A DNA stretch of 37,307 bases from Flavonifractor plautii ATCC 29863 (GTDB lineage: Bacteria; Bacillota; Clostridia; Oscillospirales; Oscillospiraceae). The stretch is taken from positions 1-37,307 of the forward strand of contig NZ_JH417848.1 of assembly GCF_000239295.1 (NCBI RefSeq), in the 5' to 3' direction. Position 1 is the first letter of the stretch; every line of letters begins with the position of its first letter. The position numbers and the translations under genes were made by a program. The notes beneath the pieces were generated by a model. It was not told the DNA's origin. It saw nothing but the letters and a program-made list of their open reading frames with translations, and did no database searches. This document shows positions 1-8,207 of this stretch, piece after piece.

Positions 1-1292
1 ACGCGGATGGTATCGTTTGGCTGCCAGAACCAGAGCTGCTCCGCCCGGGCCAGCTCCGCCGGATCGGCGTCCGGGTAGGAGAGCGTCACCGTCCACACCC
101 CGGTCTCCCAGTCATAGGAGCGGTCCAGATAGGTGTCCCCCAGCTCCAGCTCCTCTCCGCCTCCGTCCAGGAGGCCAACCTCCGTGCCGAAACCGCCGTA
201 CTCGTACTGGAGCAGCTCTTCCCCGGTCTGGAACCGGGCCACCGCCTGCTCTGCCCCGATGTCCAGAGAGATCAGAGTATAACCGGTCTCCGCAGAATCG
301 TCGGTAAGGGGCAGTTCGTCCACAGCGCCAAAGATCTTGTGATTTCCGCCTGGTTCATCGCCGGGGGAGACCCACTCATAGGGCACCAGGGTGATGGACT
401 CCATGTCCGGCCGCCCGCCATAGAAGGCGACAAAATTCGAGACGGGCAGAAGGGGTCTGGAAACCCTACCATAGTACTTCTTGTACAGATAATTGCCCTG
501 GTCGTCCCGAATAAAAAAGTTCTCCGGCGGATAGTCTCCCGCGCCGGTGAGCACCAGTCCGCCTCCCGAGGGGGCCACCACTGTCTTGGACACCGTCCAC
601 CAGCGGCCGTCCAGGGTGATTCGCTGTCCGGGCTCCACCACCAGGCTCTCCCCGTCCGGGGCGGTCTTGTCCACCAGCAGGTTCAGGCTCCAATCCCCGG
701 ACAGGCCGTAAAACAGCTCATTGGTGTAGACCTGGAGCTCCACCACATCGGGCAGCGCGCGGGCCACCGGGCAACGCTGCATCACCTTTAATGTATAGTC
801 GTCCACCCACTCGGTTTCCCGATCCCGGCCCCAGAACTCCAGCTCCTTTCCCTCGGCCTTCAGGGAAAAGGACCACAGCTCCGGCTCACCCCGGTCATTC
901 CTGGGGATCGGCTCTTCTCCGGTGATGGTGGCGTAGAGGGTAATAAACGCCTCGTCCACACCGATGCCGTCCAGGGTGAGGGTGTAGCCCTGGTCGGTGA
1001 CCGACGCCCCCACCTCGGCGGAATAGGGCTGGAAGCCCTCCGCCGTACCGCCGAAGCCGCCGGGCCGGGCGATCAGCTCCAGCGCGCCGGAGGCCGCCGC
1101 CACGCCGCCCACGCACAGGGCCGCCGCCAGAACCCCGGCTACCGCCCACCGGCGGAGACGGCGGGGGCCGGGCTTTCTCCGTCCCTCCGGCAGCCCCTCC
1201 AAAATGGCGTCCATGCGCCCGTCAAAGCCCTGTGGAATTGGGCAGTCCTCCCGCCGGGCCCGCTCTTTTAACCGTTCATCCAACCGGTTCAT
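1..1292 (-). CDS. DUF4179-type membrane protein, probable anti-sigma factor (C-terminus beyond window)
   Basis: The frame is open for 430 codons from the ATG at 1292-1290 to the window edge, so the C-terminus is missing. The N-terminal 48 residues are charged and cytosolic. One hydrophobic segment (about residues 49-68, WAVAGVLAAALCVGG...) follows, then a long extracytoplasmic region rich in beta-type sequence. This single-pass layout, directly downstream of an ECF sigma gene, is typical of DUF4179 proteins, which are thought to hold the sigma factor at the membrane. The start overlaps the sigma stop as ATGA, so the two are probably translationally coupled. The DUF4179 label comes from recognising layout and context, not from a search; the anti-sigma role is inferred. 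Confidence 0.72.
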   Translation of the reverse strand, partial: MNRLDERLKERARREDCPIPQGFDGRMDAILEGLPEGRRKPGPRRLRRWAVAGVLAAALCVGGVAAASGALELIARPGGFGGTAEGFQPYSAEVGASVTDQGYTLTLDGIGVDEAFITLYATITGEEPIPRNDRGEPELWSFSLKAEGKELEFWGRDRETEWVDDYTLKVMQRCPVARALPDVVELQVYTNELFYGLSGDWSLNLLVDKTAPDGESLVVEPGQRITLDGRWWTVSKTVVAPSGGGLVLTGAGDYPPENFFIRDDQGNYLYKKYYGRVSRPLLPVSNFVAFYGGRPDMESITLVPYEWVSPGDEPGGNHKIFGAVDELPLTDDSAETGYTLISLDIGAEQAVARFQTGEELLQYEYGGFGTEVGLLDGGGEELELGDTYLDRSYDWETGVWTVTLSYPDADPAELARAEQLWFWQPNDTIR

Positions 1293-1798
1293 ATTTTCTC
1301 CTCCTCCTGTAGTTGCTCCTTCAGCCGCTGGCGGGCCCGGCCCAGCCGGGACTTCACCGTTCCCTGGGCCACCCCCAGCACCCGGGCGATCTCCGCCACG
1401 GGCAAATCCTCGTAGTAGTAGAGGGTCACGGCGGCCCGCTGCTCCTCCGGCAGATGGAGCACCGCATCCCACAGGCCGCCGGGGAGCGCGTCTTCCGCGC
1501 CGCCGGCCAGCGGCTCCAGCTCGTCGGTATAGATCACCCTGCTGTCCCTCCGCCGCTGCTCATAGGCGCAGTTGACCGCAATCTTCAGCAGCCAGGCGCG
1601 GACCGCTCCCCGGGCCCGCAGGCGGTCCCAGGACTGCCAGGCCCGCAGGACAGCCTCGCCCACCGCGTCCTCCGCGTCGGCGTCGCTGTCCAGGATGCTC
1701 CGGGCCGCCCGGAACATGCCGTGGCTGTGCTCGGTCACCGCCGCAGCAAATTCCTCCCGCGCCGACGCCCGGCCCGCGCCGTCTCTGGTCTGTTCCAT
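1289..1798 (-). CDS. ECF RNA polymerase sigma factor (sigma-70 family)
   Basis: 169 residues, normal for an extracytoplasmic-function sigma factor. Region 2 includes the segment with DAEDAVGEAVLRAWQSWDRL at about residues 40-60. Region 4 includes LPEEQRAAVTLYYYEDLPVA followed by the helix-turn-helix AEIARVLGVAQGTVKSRLGR. The ATG at 1798 is chosen because AGGTGAG lies just upstream; an in-frame start further upstream (1873) would add 25 residues unlike the family and would run into the upstream terminator. The gene overlaps the DUF4179 gene by 4 bp (ATGA), the usual sigma/anti-sigma layout. The signal it responds to cannot be read from the sequence. Confidence 0.92.
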   Translation of the reverse strand: MEQTRDGAGRASAREEFAAAVTEHSHGMFRAARSILDSDADAEDAVGEAVLRAWQSWDRLRARGAVRAWLLKIAVNCAYEQRRRDSRVIYTDELEPLAGGAEDALPGGLWDAVLHLPEEQRAAVTLYYYEDLPVAEIARVLGVAQGTVKSRLGRARQRLKEQLQEEEKI

Positions 1799-1832
1799 GT
1801 GCTCACCTCGTCTTTCCTTGTCCGGACACCCT

Positions 1833-1861
1833 ATAGATGCATGGGCGGGCGGTTTGGTTCC
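1833..1861 (-). promoter_or_regulatory. candidate ECF-type promoter upstream of the sigma gene
   Basis: On the minus strand GGAACC (1861-1856) is followed after 17 bp by ATCTAT (1838-1833). GGAAC at -35 is the common ECF -35 element, so the sigma factor may transcribe its own operon. The -10 is not a strong match. It is placed by inspection only. Confidence 0.35.
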
Positions 1862-1871
1862 CTCTCCGCGC

Positions 1872-1907
1872 AAAAAAAGCCCGGCGGGAGTCCCGCCGGG
1901 CTTTTTT
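1872..1907 (-). terminator. intrinsic terminator after rsfS
   Basis: A nearly perfect palindrome: AAAAAAGCCCGGCGGGA, a tiny loop, then its complement ending in TTTTTT. On the minus strand the stem is followed by a run of T, four bases after the rsfS stop. The A-run on the other side makes it potentially bidirectional. It separates the rsfS operon from the sigma gene. Confidence 0.9.
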
Positions 1908-1910
1908 GCG

Positions 1911-2270
1911 TTAGTTTTCGGTCAGCACGCCGGACAGATCCACCGGCGTGGCGTCGCTCCACAGGCGCTCCAGGTCGTAAAACTCCCGGGCCTCCTCGTT
2001 GAAGATGTGCACCACAACGGAGGAGAAATCCAGCAGGATCCAGGTGCCGCCCCGGTGGCCCTCCACATGGTGGGGGGGTTCCCCGGCGTCCTTGAGGGTC
2101 TTCTCACAGACATCGGCCAGGGCCTTGATCTGGGTGGTGGAGGTGGCGGTGCAGAGCACAAAATAGTCCGCCAGGGTGGTCAGGTGGCCGGTCTCCAGGC
2201 ACTTGATGTCCTGGCCCTTCTTGCTGTCCAGCGCCTTCACGGCGGTCAGGGCAATCTCGTTTGCAGTCAT
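1911..2270 (-). CDS. rsfS: ribosomal silencing factor RsfS
   Basis: 119 residues, the usual size. RsfS binds ribosomal protein L14 (uL14) on the large subunit and blocks subunit joining when nutrients are short. Family hallmarks are visible: the LADYFVLCTATSTTQIKALA block at residues 33-52, HHVEGHRGGTWILLDFSSVVVHIF at about 67-90, and the acidic REFYDLERLWSDA near the end. It is the last gene before a strong terminator and starts 12 bp after the LCP gene stop. In Firmicutes rsfS is usually found next to nadD and yqeK, as in this cluster. Confidence 0.95.
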   Translation of the reverse strand: MTANEIALTAVKALDSKKGQDIKCLETGHLTTLADYFVLCTATSTTQIKALADVCEKTLKDAGEPPHHVEGHRGGTWILLDFSSVVVHIFNEEAREFYDLERLWSDATPVDLSGVLTEN

Positions 2271-2282
2271 CTCATTCTCCTT

Positions 2283-3770
2283 CTATTCAATGGGCTCCAT
2301 GCCGGGACCAAAGCCGTCCACGGGCACGTCGGGCGCCGGGGTGGAGGCGGGGATGGGCGTGGGAGCCGGCGTGGGTACGGGGGTTGCGGCCGGGGTGGGT
2401 TCCGGCGCAGGCGTGACAGCCGGAGTCTCTACGGCGGGGGGCTGGCTGTCCACCGGGACGGAGGGCGTGGTCTCCGGCGTCACCGTTGGCGTGGCCTCCG
2501 GTGTGGCCGTCGGAGTGACCGACGGCTCCGGGGTGTCGGGCACCTCCGGCGCGGGATTGTCGGTGGGCTTGGAGCTGCCGGAGTTCCCCTTCGCGGGGGG
2601 CTTGGTGGCCTTGGTATCCTCCACATGGCCGCGGGTGGAGGACAGGCTGCCGTCCTCGTTGACCTGCATCAGATCCAGCTCGTTCAGCTCGATGTCCTCC
2701 AAATAGGGGTTGAAGCAGGTATTCACCAGCTCCAGCATCTCGTCCGGAATGGGAGTAACATAGGACTGGTAGTTGTGGTACGTCCGGCTGTAGACGCTGG
2801 CCCCCCGGTTGGGCAGGGTCATAAAGTGCACGTTCTCCATGCTCAGGCCGCCCACGATGGCCTCCTTGGCAAACCAGGCCAGGTTGTTCACCGTCAGGCT
2901 GCCGTTGGTATCCACGTTGTCCAGGAAGATCTGGGCCATTTTGGGGATGGTGCCGAGGCTGATGCTGTTGAGGCACTTCTCAATGACCGCCTTCAAAAAG
3001 GCCTGCTGGGTCTCGATGCGGCCCAGATCGCCGTTGGGGTAGCCGCCGTATACGTTTCCATAAGCGTCGGAGTTCTTCCGCCAGCGCAGAAGCTGCATGG
3101 CCTTGTCGCCGTCGATGTCCTGGAGCCCGGCGCTCAGGTGGATGTGCAGGTTCTGGGTGGGGTCGTCGTAGTTCATGTCGATGGGCACATCAAACTCTAC
3201 GCCGCCGATGGCATCCACCAGCTCGCCCACCGCCTCCCACTCCACCACGATGGTGTAGTCCGGCTGAAACCCGATGAGGTAGGAGACCTCCTCCTTGAGA
3301 AATTGGATGCCGTCCTTATCGTAGTAGGGCGCGTAGTTGTATACCGAGTTGATGCGCTTGATGTCCCACGGCACGTTCACCATGGTGTCCCGGGGGATGC
3401 TCATGACGTTTAGGGTCTGGTTTGGGATGTCGTAGGCCATCACCATAAGGGTATCGGTATTGCCGCCGCCGCCCGTGTCCCGGCCCACCAGCAGGAAAGT
3501 ATAAAACTCCTCCTTGCGGTCGCCGGAGAGGCGGGGGCCGTCGCCAAACTCATAGTTTTGGTCCTCGTCCGGCAGCTCCACACCTGGCTCCGGCAGCGAG
3601 GGCTTGACCACCAGGAGGCGGTAGGCGGCGAAAACCGTCACCAGAACCGCCGCCAGAATGGCCAAAACCAGGCACGCAATGCGCAGGGCCTTCTGCCTCG
3701 GTGTGAGGGGCGTGCGGGGCTTTCCAGCCCGCGTTCCACCCCGGCTTGTCTTTTTGTTCTCAGGATTCAT
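2283..3770 (-). CDS. LCP (LytR-CpsA-Psr) family cell-wall polymer ligase, first of two
   Basis: 495 residues. LCP enzymes transfer undecaprenyl-linked wall polymers to peptidoglycan outside the membrane. A basic cytosolic N-terminus is followed by one membrane segment (about 30-54) and then the LCP domain (about 88-300). The domain contains FLLVGRDTGGGGNTDTLMV, the conserved MSIPRDTMV (arginine 127, aspartate 128), and a later RWRKNSD. A proline/threonine-rich linker (about 385-480) of PTATPEATPTVTP type ends in GFGPGMEPIE, which matches the tail of the neighbouring paralogue. The start is ATG at 3770, 16 bp after the other LCP gene. The exact polymer is unknown. Confidence 0.92.
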   Translation of the reverse strand: MNPENKKTSRGGTRAGKPRTPLTPRQKALRIACLVLAILAAVLVTVFAAYRLLVVKPSLPEPGVELPDEDQNYEFGDGPRLSGDRKEEFYTFLLVGRDTGGGGNTDTLMVMAYDIPNQTLNVMSIPRDTMVNVPWDIKRINSVYNYAPYYDKDGIQFLKEEVSYLIGFQPDYTIVVEWEAVGELVDAIGGVEFDVPIDMNYDDPTQNLHIHLSAGLQDIDGDKAMQLLRWRKNSDAYGNVYGGYPNGDLGRIETQQAFLKAVIEKCLNSISLGTIPKMAQIFLDNVDTNGSLTVNNLAWFAKEAIVGGLSMENVHFMTLPNRGASVYSRTYHNYQSYVTPIPDEMLELVNTCFNPYLEDIELNELDLMQVNEDGSLSSTRGHVEDTKATKPPAKGNSGSSKPTDNPAPEVPDTPEPSVTPTATPEATPTVTPETTPSVPVDSQPPAVETPAVTPAPEPTPAATPVPTPAPTPIPASTPAPDVPVDGFGPGMEPIE

Positions 3771-3786
3771 CCGTTTCTATCTTCCT

Positions 3787-5244
3787 TTATTCCACCGGCA
3801 CCATGCCGGGTCCGTAGCCGCCGTCCGGCGTGGCGGCCGGGGGCGGCGTCATGGCTGGGGTGTTCTCCGCCGGGGGCGGGGTCGGCTCCGCGGAGGGGAC
3901 GGCGGGCGCCGGAGTGGCCGCCGGGGTCTGGACCGGAGGCGGCGTCTGCCCGCCCGGAGTGGATATGGCTGGGGGCTGGCTTCCGCCCGGGGTGGACGTG
4001 GCCGGCGGCGTGCCCGGCGGGCTTTCGACCGGAGCGGAGGTTGCGCTGGGCGTGGTCTCCGGCTTAGGCGTAGCCTGGGGCCTGGGCGTCGTGCCCGTGC
4101 TGCTGGAGCCGGGTCGCTTTCCGGCCAGATTCAGATCCCGCAGGCTGATGTCCGACTGATAGGGGTTGAAGCCCTCATTGACCATCTCCACAATCTGGCT
4201 GCCCACGGGCAGCAGGTGGGCGTCCCCAGCGGACTGGTTGGGCAGGGTGACAAACTCCACGCTGTCCATGTCCAGCTTGCCGATGGCCGACTTGCCGAAG
4301 TAGGCCAGATTGCCCACGCTCAGATCGGTGGTCACATTCTTCTGGAAGATGCTGATATAGTCCATCAGGTTGCTCAGCAGCACATCGGGCTGGAGGCACT
4401 TGCGGACGACCTCCTTAAGGAATGCCTGCTGGGTCTCGATGCGGCCCAGATCGCCCATGGCGTAGCCGCTGTTGAGAATGTGCCCGCTGTCATCGCTGTT
4501 GTGCCGCCAGCGGAGCACACCCATGGCACCGTTGCCGTCCAGAAGCTGATAGCCAGGTTGGAGGTCAATTTTGAAGTGCTGGGACAGATCATTGTAATAC
4601 ATGCGCCGCGGCACGTCAAAATATACGCCGCCGATGGCATCGACCAGCTCACCCACTGCCTCCCACTCCACCAATACATAGAAGTCGGGAGTCACGCCGG
4701 TGAGGGAGCCCACCGCCTTTTTCAGGGCCTCCACGCCGCCTTCCTCGCCGCCGCCCCGGCTGTAAACCGAGTTGATCATCACGGTGCGGCCGTTGTAGAT
4801 GACATAGGTGTCACGGGGAAGGCTCATGACGCTGAGCTTCTGGTTGGGCACATCGTAGGCCGCCAACAGCATCGTATCGGTGTTGCCGCCGCTGACGCCC
4901 GCCACCAGGAAAGTGTAAAACTGCTCCTTGCGGCCGGCGGACAGGCCTGGGATCTCCACCTCTACCTCCTCACCCTGCTCGTTGATGATGGTGGTGTGCC
5001 GGGGGGTGGGAGTGGGGAGGGCCACCTCCGGCGGGGCGCTCATGAGGCCGAACACAATCGCCCCCGCCACGATGATGGCCGCCACCACCGTCAGGGCAAT
5101 ATACAGCCCCAGCAGAATCTTCTGCTTTTTGGTGCGCGGCCGGCCGGGCTTTTTCTCCCGCTTGGTCTCTTTTTCCCGCCGGGGACTCTCCGGCTTCTGT
5201 ACCCGGGCGCCGCCCCGGTGGTTCTTTCTCTGTTCCGGGTTCAT
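3787..5244 (-). CDS. LCP (LytR-CpsA-Psr) family cell-wall polymer ligase, second of two
   Basis: 485 residues from the ATG at 5244, which overlaps the nadD-yqeK stop by one base (TGATG); a TTG one codon earlier is possible. A very basic N-terminus leads to a membrane segment at about 43-66. The LCP domain carries TFLVAGVSGGNTDTMLLAAY, the conserved MSLPRDTYV, and RWRHNSDD. A proline/threonine/glycine-rich linker follows, ending in GYGPGMVPVE. It is clearly a paralogue of the gene downstream, sharing the MNPE...RGG.R start and the GxGPGMxPxE tail. Tandem LCP genes are common in Firmicutes, and their functions often overlap. Confidence 0.92.
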   Translation of the reverse strand: MNPEQRKNHRGGARVQKPESPRREKETKREKKPGRPRTKKQKILLGLYIALTVVAAIIVAGAIVFGLMSAPPEVALPTPTPRHTTIINEQGEEVEVEIPGLSAGRKEQFYTFLVAGVSGGNTDTMLLAAYDVPNQKLSVMSLPRDTYVIYNGRTVMINSVYSRGGGEEGGVEALKKAVGSLTGVTPDFYVLVEWEAVGELVDAIGGVYFDVPRRMYYNDLSQHFKIDLQPGYQLLDGNGAMGVLRWRHNSDDSGHILNSGYAMGDLGRIETQQAFLKEVVRKCLQPDVLLSNLMDYISIFQKNVTTDLSVGNLAYFGKSAIGKLDMDSVEFVTLPNQSAGDAHLLPVGSQIVEMVNEGFNPYQSDISLRDLNLAGKRPGSSSTGTTPRPQATPKPETTPSATSAPVESPPGTPPATSTPGGSQPPAISTPGGQTPPPVQTPAATPAPAVPSAEPTPPPAENTPAMTPPPAATPDGGYGPGMVPVE

Positions 5245-6452
5245 CAATCACTAGTTCCTTTCGTCTTGCTCCGCAGCCAATCCCGGGCCTTTACCGTATT
5301 GGGGTGCACGGGCAGGCCCCGCTCCGCCATCTCCTGTATGCTCATCTCGCACCCCAGGAGCACCGCCGCGTCCAGATCCTCATAGGCCAGCGCCCGCAGG
5401 CGCTCCACCCCCGGAAAGTCCCGGGTGGGCTCCATGTAGTCGGCGACATAGAGGAGCTTCTCCAGCAGGGTCATGCCGGCCTTTCCGGTGGTGTGCCAGA
5501 AAATGGCCTCATAGATGTCGTCGCTCACCCCGTACACGTGCCGGGCCACACACGCGCCCGTCTTGGAGTGGAGGAGCTTGACGGCCTGCTGCTCCAATTC
5601 GTCCAGTACGATACCATATTTCGCGCATAATTGCAACTGCTCGTCCAATTCCAAATACTTGGTGCAGTCGTGGAGGATCGCCGCCCGGCGGGCGTGCTCC
5701 TCGTCGGCGCCCCAGCGCCGGGCCAGCCGCACCGCCTCCTCCTCCGTGCCCTTCACGTGGGCGATGCGCTTGGCGCGGATCATGGAGTAGGAGCAGGCCC
5801 GCAGCTCCCGGTCGGGCAGGCGCTTCAGATCCCGCCCCGCCCCGTAGAGCCCGTGGCGCAGGATGTAGCCGTACACCGCCGGAGACAGGTACTCCTGTCC
5901 CCCGCCTTGGGCCAGCAGCTCCCGCAGCCGGGTGGAGGACACGTCCACCACCTGGGGCAGTTGGAGCACGCACACCTTCGCCTCGAAGGTCTTGCGCAGA
6001 TGCTCGGCCTGGATGGTGAGCAGCTCCCCGCAGTCGGCCTGGGTGCGGGCAAAGGCGCAGATGCCCGCCAGGGCGGTGATCCGCTCCGGCTCCCGCCAGT
6101 TCTGGAGGGTGAGGAACATGTCCGTCCCCATCATCAGCCACAGCTCCGCGCCGGGGTTCTGGGCGTGAAGCTGCTCCAGGGTGTCGGCGGTATAGCTCTT
6201 GCCGGGCCGGGAGAGCTCCATATCGCTGACGCTCACCCGGCCGGGCAGGAGCAGGCCGTCGGCGGCCAGCTCCACCATCTCCAGCCGGGCCTCCGGCCCG
6301 GGGGCGTCGGGGGGCAGGCGCTTGTGGGGCGGCAGCGCCGCCGGTACAAACTGCAGCTCGTCCAGCCCCAGCGCGTCCAGGGCCAGCCGGGCGGAGGTCA
6401 GGTGCCCCAGGTGGGGCGGGTTGAAGGTGCCGCCGTAGATGCCGAGCTTCAT
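5244..6452 (-). CDS. nadD: NadD-YqeK fusion: nicotinate-nucleotide adenylyltransferase + HD-domain Ap4A hydrolase
   Basis: 402 residues, about the sum of the two separate proteins. Residues 1-205 are NadD, which adenylates nicotinate mononucleotide in NAD synthesis. It has GIYGGTFNPPHLGHL (with the HxGH nucleotidyl-transfer motif) and VSSTRLREL (the SSTxxR motif). Residues 215-402 are YqeK-like: KRIAHVKGTEEEAVRLARRW, the metal-binding HD in AAILHDCTKYLEL, and VKLLHSKTGACVA. YqeK enzymes split diadenosine tetraphosphate symmetrically. In most Firmicutes the two are adjacent genes; here there is one uninterrupted frame. It lies between yhbY (19 bp upstream) and the LCP genes. Confidence 0.93.
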   Translation of the reverse strand: MKLGIYGGTFNPPHLGHLTSARLALDALGLDELQFVPAALPPHKRLPPDAPGPEARLEMVELAADGLLLPGRVSVSDMELSRPGKSYTADTLEQLHAQNPGAELWLMMGTDMFLTLQNWREPERITALAGICAFARTQADCGELLTIQAEHLRKTFEAKVCVLQLPQVVDVSSTRLRELLAQGGGQEYLSPAVYGYILRHGLYGAGRDLKRLPDRELRACSYSMIRAKRIAHVKGTEEEAVRLARRWGADEEHARRAAILHDCTKYLELDEQLQLCAKYGIVLDELEQQAVKLLHSKTGACVARHVYGVSDDIYEAIFWHTTGKAGMTLLEKLLYVADYMEPTRDFPGVERLRALAYEDLDAAVLLGCEMSIQEMAERGLPVHPNTVKARDWLRSKTKGTSD

Positions 6453-6471
6453 AGGCTTCCCCTCCTCTGCG

Positions 6472-6795
6472 TTACTTGCGCTTCTTGTCCGTCACCAGTA
6501 CGATCTTGTCCTTTTTGTCCTTCTTATGGGTTGGACGATACAAAACGAATTTGGTTCCAATGACCTGTACCACCTGGCTCCGGGTGGCCTCCGCCAGGGC
6601 CTCGGCCGCCTCCCGGCTGCTCAGCAGGCTGTTCTCCAGAACCTTGCCCTTGATGAGCTCCCGGGCCTCCAGGGCGTCGTCGGCCTGCTTCACCAGGTTG
6701 TCCCCGATGCCGTCCTTGCCCACGTGCAGGATGGTGTCAATGCTGTTGGCCAGACCCCTGAGCTGGGCCCGCTGCTTGCTTGTCAGTTCTTCCAT
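6472..6795 (-). CDS. yhbY: YhbY-type CRM-domain RNA-binding protein
   Basis: 107 residues forming a single CRM domain. This family associates with the pre-50S ribosomal subunit. Recognisable elements are LTSKQRAQLRGLANSIDTIL at residues 4-23, HVGKDGIGDNLVKQADDAL with the GxxG-like loop, and VQVIGTKFVLYRP, the terminal strand. The C-terminus is lysine-rich (KKDKKDKIVLVTDKKRK), suited to RNA contact. It lies between rdgB and nadD-yqeK, as often seen in Firmicutes. Start is ATG at 6795. Confidence 0.93.
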   Translation of the reverse strand: MEELTSKQRAQLRGLANSIDTILHVGKDGIGDNLVKQADDALEARELIKGKVLENSLLSSREAAEALAEATRSQVVQVIGTKFVLYRPTHKKDKKDKIVLVTDKKRK

Positions 6796-6837
6796 AGACC
6801 GGTCTCCTTTTGATCTGCCCTCCTGCGGGAAGGCATT

Positions 6838-7428
6838 TTACTTGTTCAGATACTGCTCCAGCTTCTCCCGAAAGGCCGTGAGCGCATTCCCCCGGTGGGA
6901 GATGGCGTTCTTCTCCGCCGGAGAGAGCTCCGCAAAGGTCTTTTTCAGGGCGGGGACAAAGAAAATGGGATCATAGCCGAAGCCGTCCTCCCCCTTGGGG
7001 GCGTAGGCCAAGGTGCCGGGACACTCCCCCCGGGCCTCCACCCGGTCCCCGTTGGGAAAGCAGCAGCAGATGGCGGAGACAAAGCGACACCGCCGGTCCA
7101 GCTGCCCCCGCATGTTCTCCAGCAGGAGCCGGTAGCGGCCCACGTCGTCCAGCCCCGGCCCGCCGTAGCGGGCGGAGTACACGCCGGGCGCGCCGTTCAG
7201 TGCGTCCACACACAGGCCGGAGTCGTCCGCGATGGCGGGCAGGCCGGAGGCCTCCATCACCGCGCGGGCCTTCAAAAAGGCGTTTTCCTCAAAGGTGGCA
7301 CCGGTCTCCTCCACGTCCACATCGACGCCCACCTCGGACTCCAGCACCACCTCCACCCCCAACTGGGAAAGGATGTCCCTCATCTCCACCAGCTTATGGG
7401 CATTCTTGCTGGCCAATACCAGTTTCAT
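6838..7428 (-). CDS. rdgB: XTP/dITP diphosphatase (RdgB/HAM1 family)
   Basis: 196 residues, full length. The enzyme hydrolyses non-canonical purine triphosphates (ITP, dITP, XTP) to monophosphates, keeping them out of nucleic acids. Seen here: LVLASKNAHKLVEMRDIL at the N-terminus (the substrate-binding SxN..K pattern), IADDSGLCVDALNGAPGVYS with the catalytic aspartates, and FGYDPIFFVPALKKTFAEL followed by KNAISHRGNAL near the C-terminus. It starts 4 bp after the rph stop. The rph-rdgB pairing is widespread. Confidence 0.96.
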   Translation of the reverse strand: MKLVLASKNAHKLVEMRDILSQLGVEVVLESEVGVDVDVEETGATFEENAFLKARAVMEASGLPAIADDSGLCVDALNGAPGVYSARYGGPGLDDVGRYRLLLENMRGQLDRRCRFVSAICCCFPNGDRVEARGECPGTLAYAPKGEDGFGYDPIFFVPALKKTFAELSPAEKNAISHRGNALTAFREKLEQYLNK

Positions 7429-7432
7429 ACAT

Positions 7433-8149
7433 TTAGCCCCCCAACACTTGTCTCTGAATGTTCTGGAGCTCCCGGATGCCCTTGGCGCACAGCTCCACCA
7501 GGGCCCGCTGCTCCACGATGGTGAAGGGCCGGCCCTCGCCGGTGCCCTGGAGCTCCACCAGCTCCCCCGCGCCGGTCATGACGCAGTTGAGATCCACCTG
7601 GGCGTGGGAGTCCTCCTCATAGCACAGGTCCAGCATGGGCTCGTCCCCCACGATGCCGGCGGACACCGCCGCCACACAGTTGGTCAGCGGCATCTCTGGC
7701 AGGACACCGTCCATCACCAGCTTGTGCAGGGCCAGGCTCAACGCCACAAACCCGCCGGTGACGGAGGCGGTGCGGGTGCCGCCGTCCCCCTGGAGTACGT
7801 CGCAGTCGATCGTAATGGTGCGCTCTCCCAGCTTTTTCATGTCCACGCAGGCCCGCAGGGCGCGGCCGATGAGCCGCTGGATCTCCGCGGAGCGGGGGGA
7901 CAGCTTCAGCTTGGCGATATCCCGCCGGGATCGCTCCCGGTTGGCCCGGGGCAGCATGGAATACTCGGCGGTGACCCAGCCCTCCCCCTCGGGGACGTGG
8001 CGGGGCGCGCCCTCCTCCACGCTGGCGCAGCAGAGCACATGGGTGCTGCCGCAGCGGATCAGGCAGGAGCCCTCCGCAAATTGATTGATGTTGGGGATGA
8101 TCTCCACGGGCCGGAGCTGATCCGCCGCCCGTCCGTCGATTCTCGCCAT
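7433..8149 (-). CDS. rph: ribonuclease PH
   Basis: 238 residues from the ATG at 8149, chosen because GGAGG lies 7 bases upstream and the protein then begins MARIDGRAADQLRPVEI, as in the family; a longer frame reaches 8242. RNase PH is a phosphorolytic 3'-5' exonuclease that trims tRNA 3' ends. Conserved blocks are EGWVTAEYSMLPRA, SAEIQRLIGRALRACVD, TITIDCDVLQGDGGTRTASV and VAAVSAGIVGDEPMLDLCYE. It is co-directional with rdgB. The phosphate-binding arginine and DGGTRT region look intact. Confidence 0.96.
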   Translation of the reverse strand: MARIDGRAADQLRPVEIIPNINQFAEGSCLIRCGSTHVLCCASVEEGAPRHVPEGEGWVTAEYSMLPRANRERSRRDIAKLKLSPRSAEIQRLIGRALRACVDMKKLGERTITIDCDVLQGDGGTRTASVTGGFVALSLALHKLVMDGVLPEMPLTNCVAAVSAGIVGDEPMLDLCYEEDSHAQVDLNCVMTGAGELVELQGTGEGRPFTIVEQRALVELCAKGIRELQNIQRQVLGG

Positions 8150-8207
8150 GTTACGGCCTCCAATCTCCAATATGCGGGCCGATGAGGGCACCGGCCCATA
8201 CTGCTTT

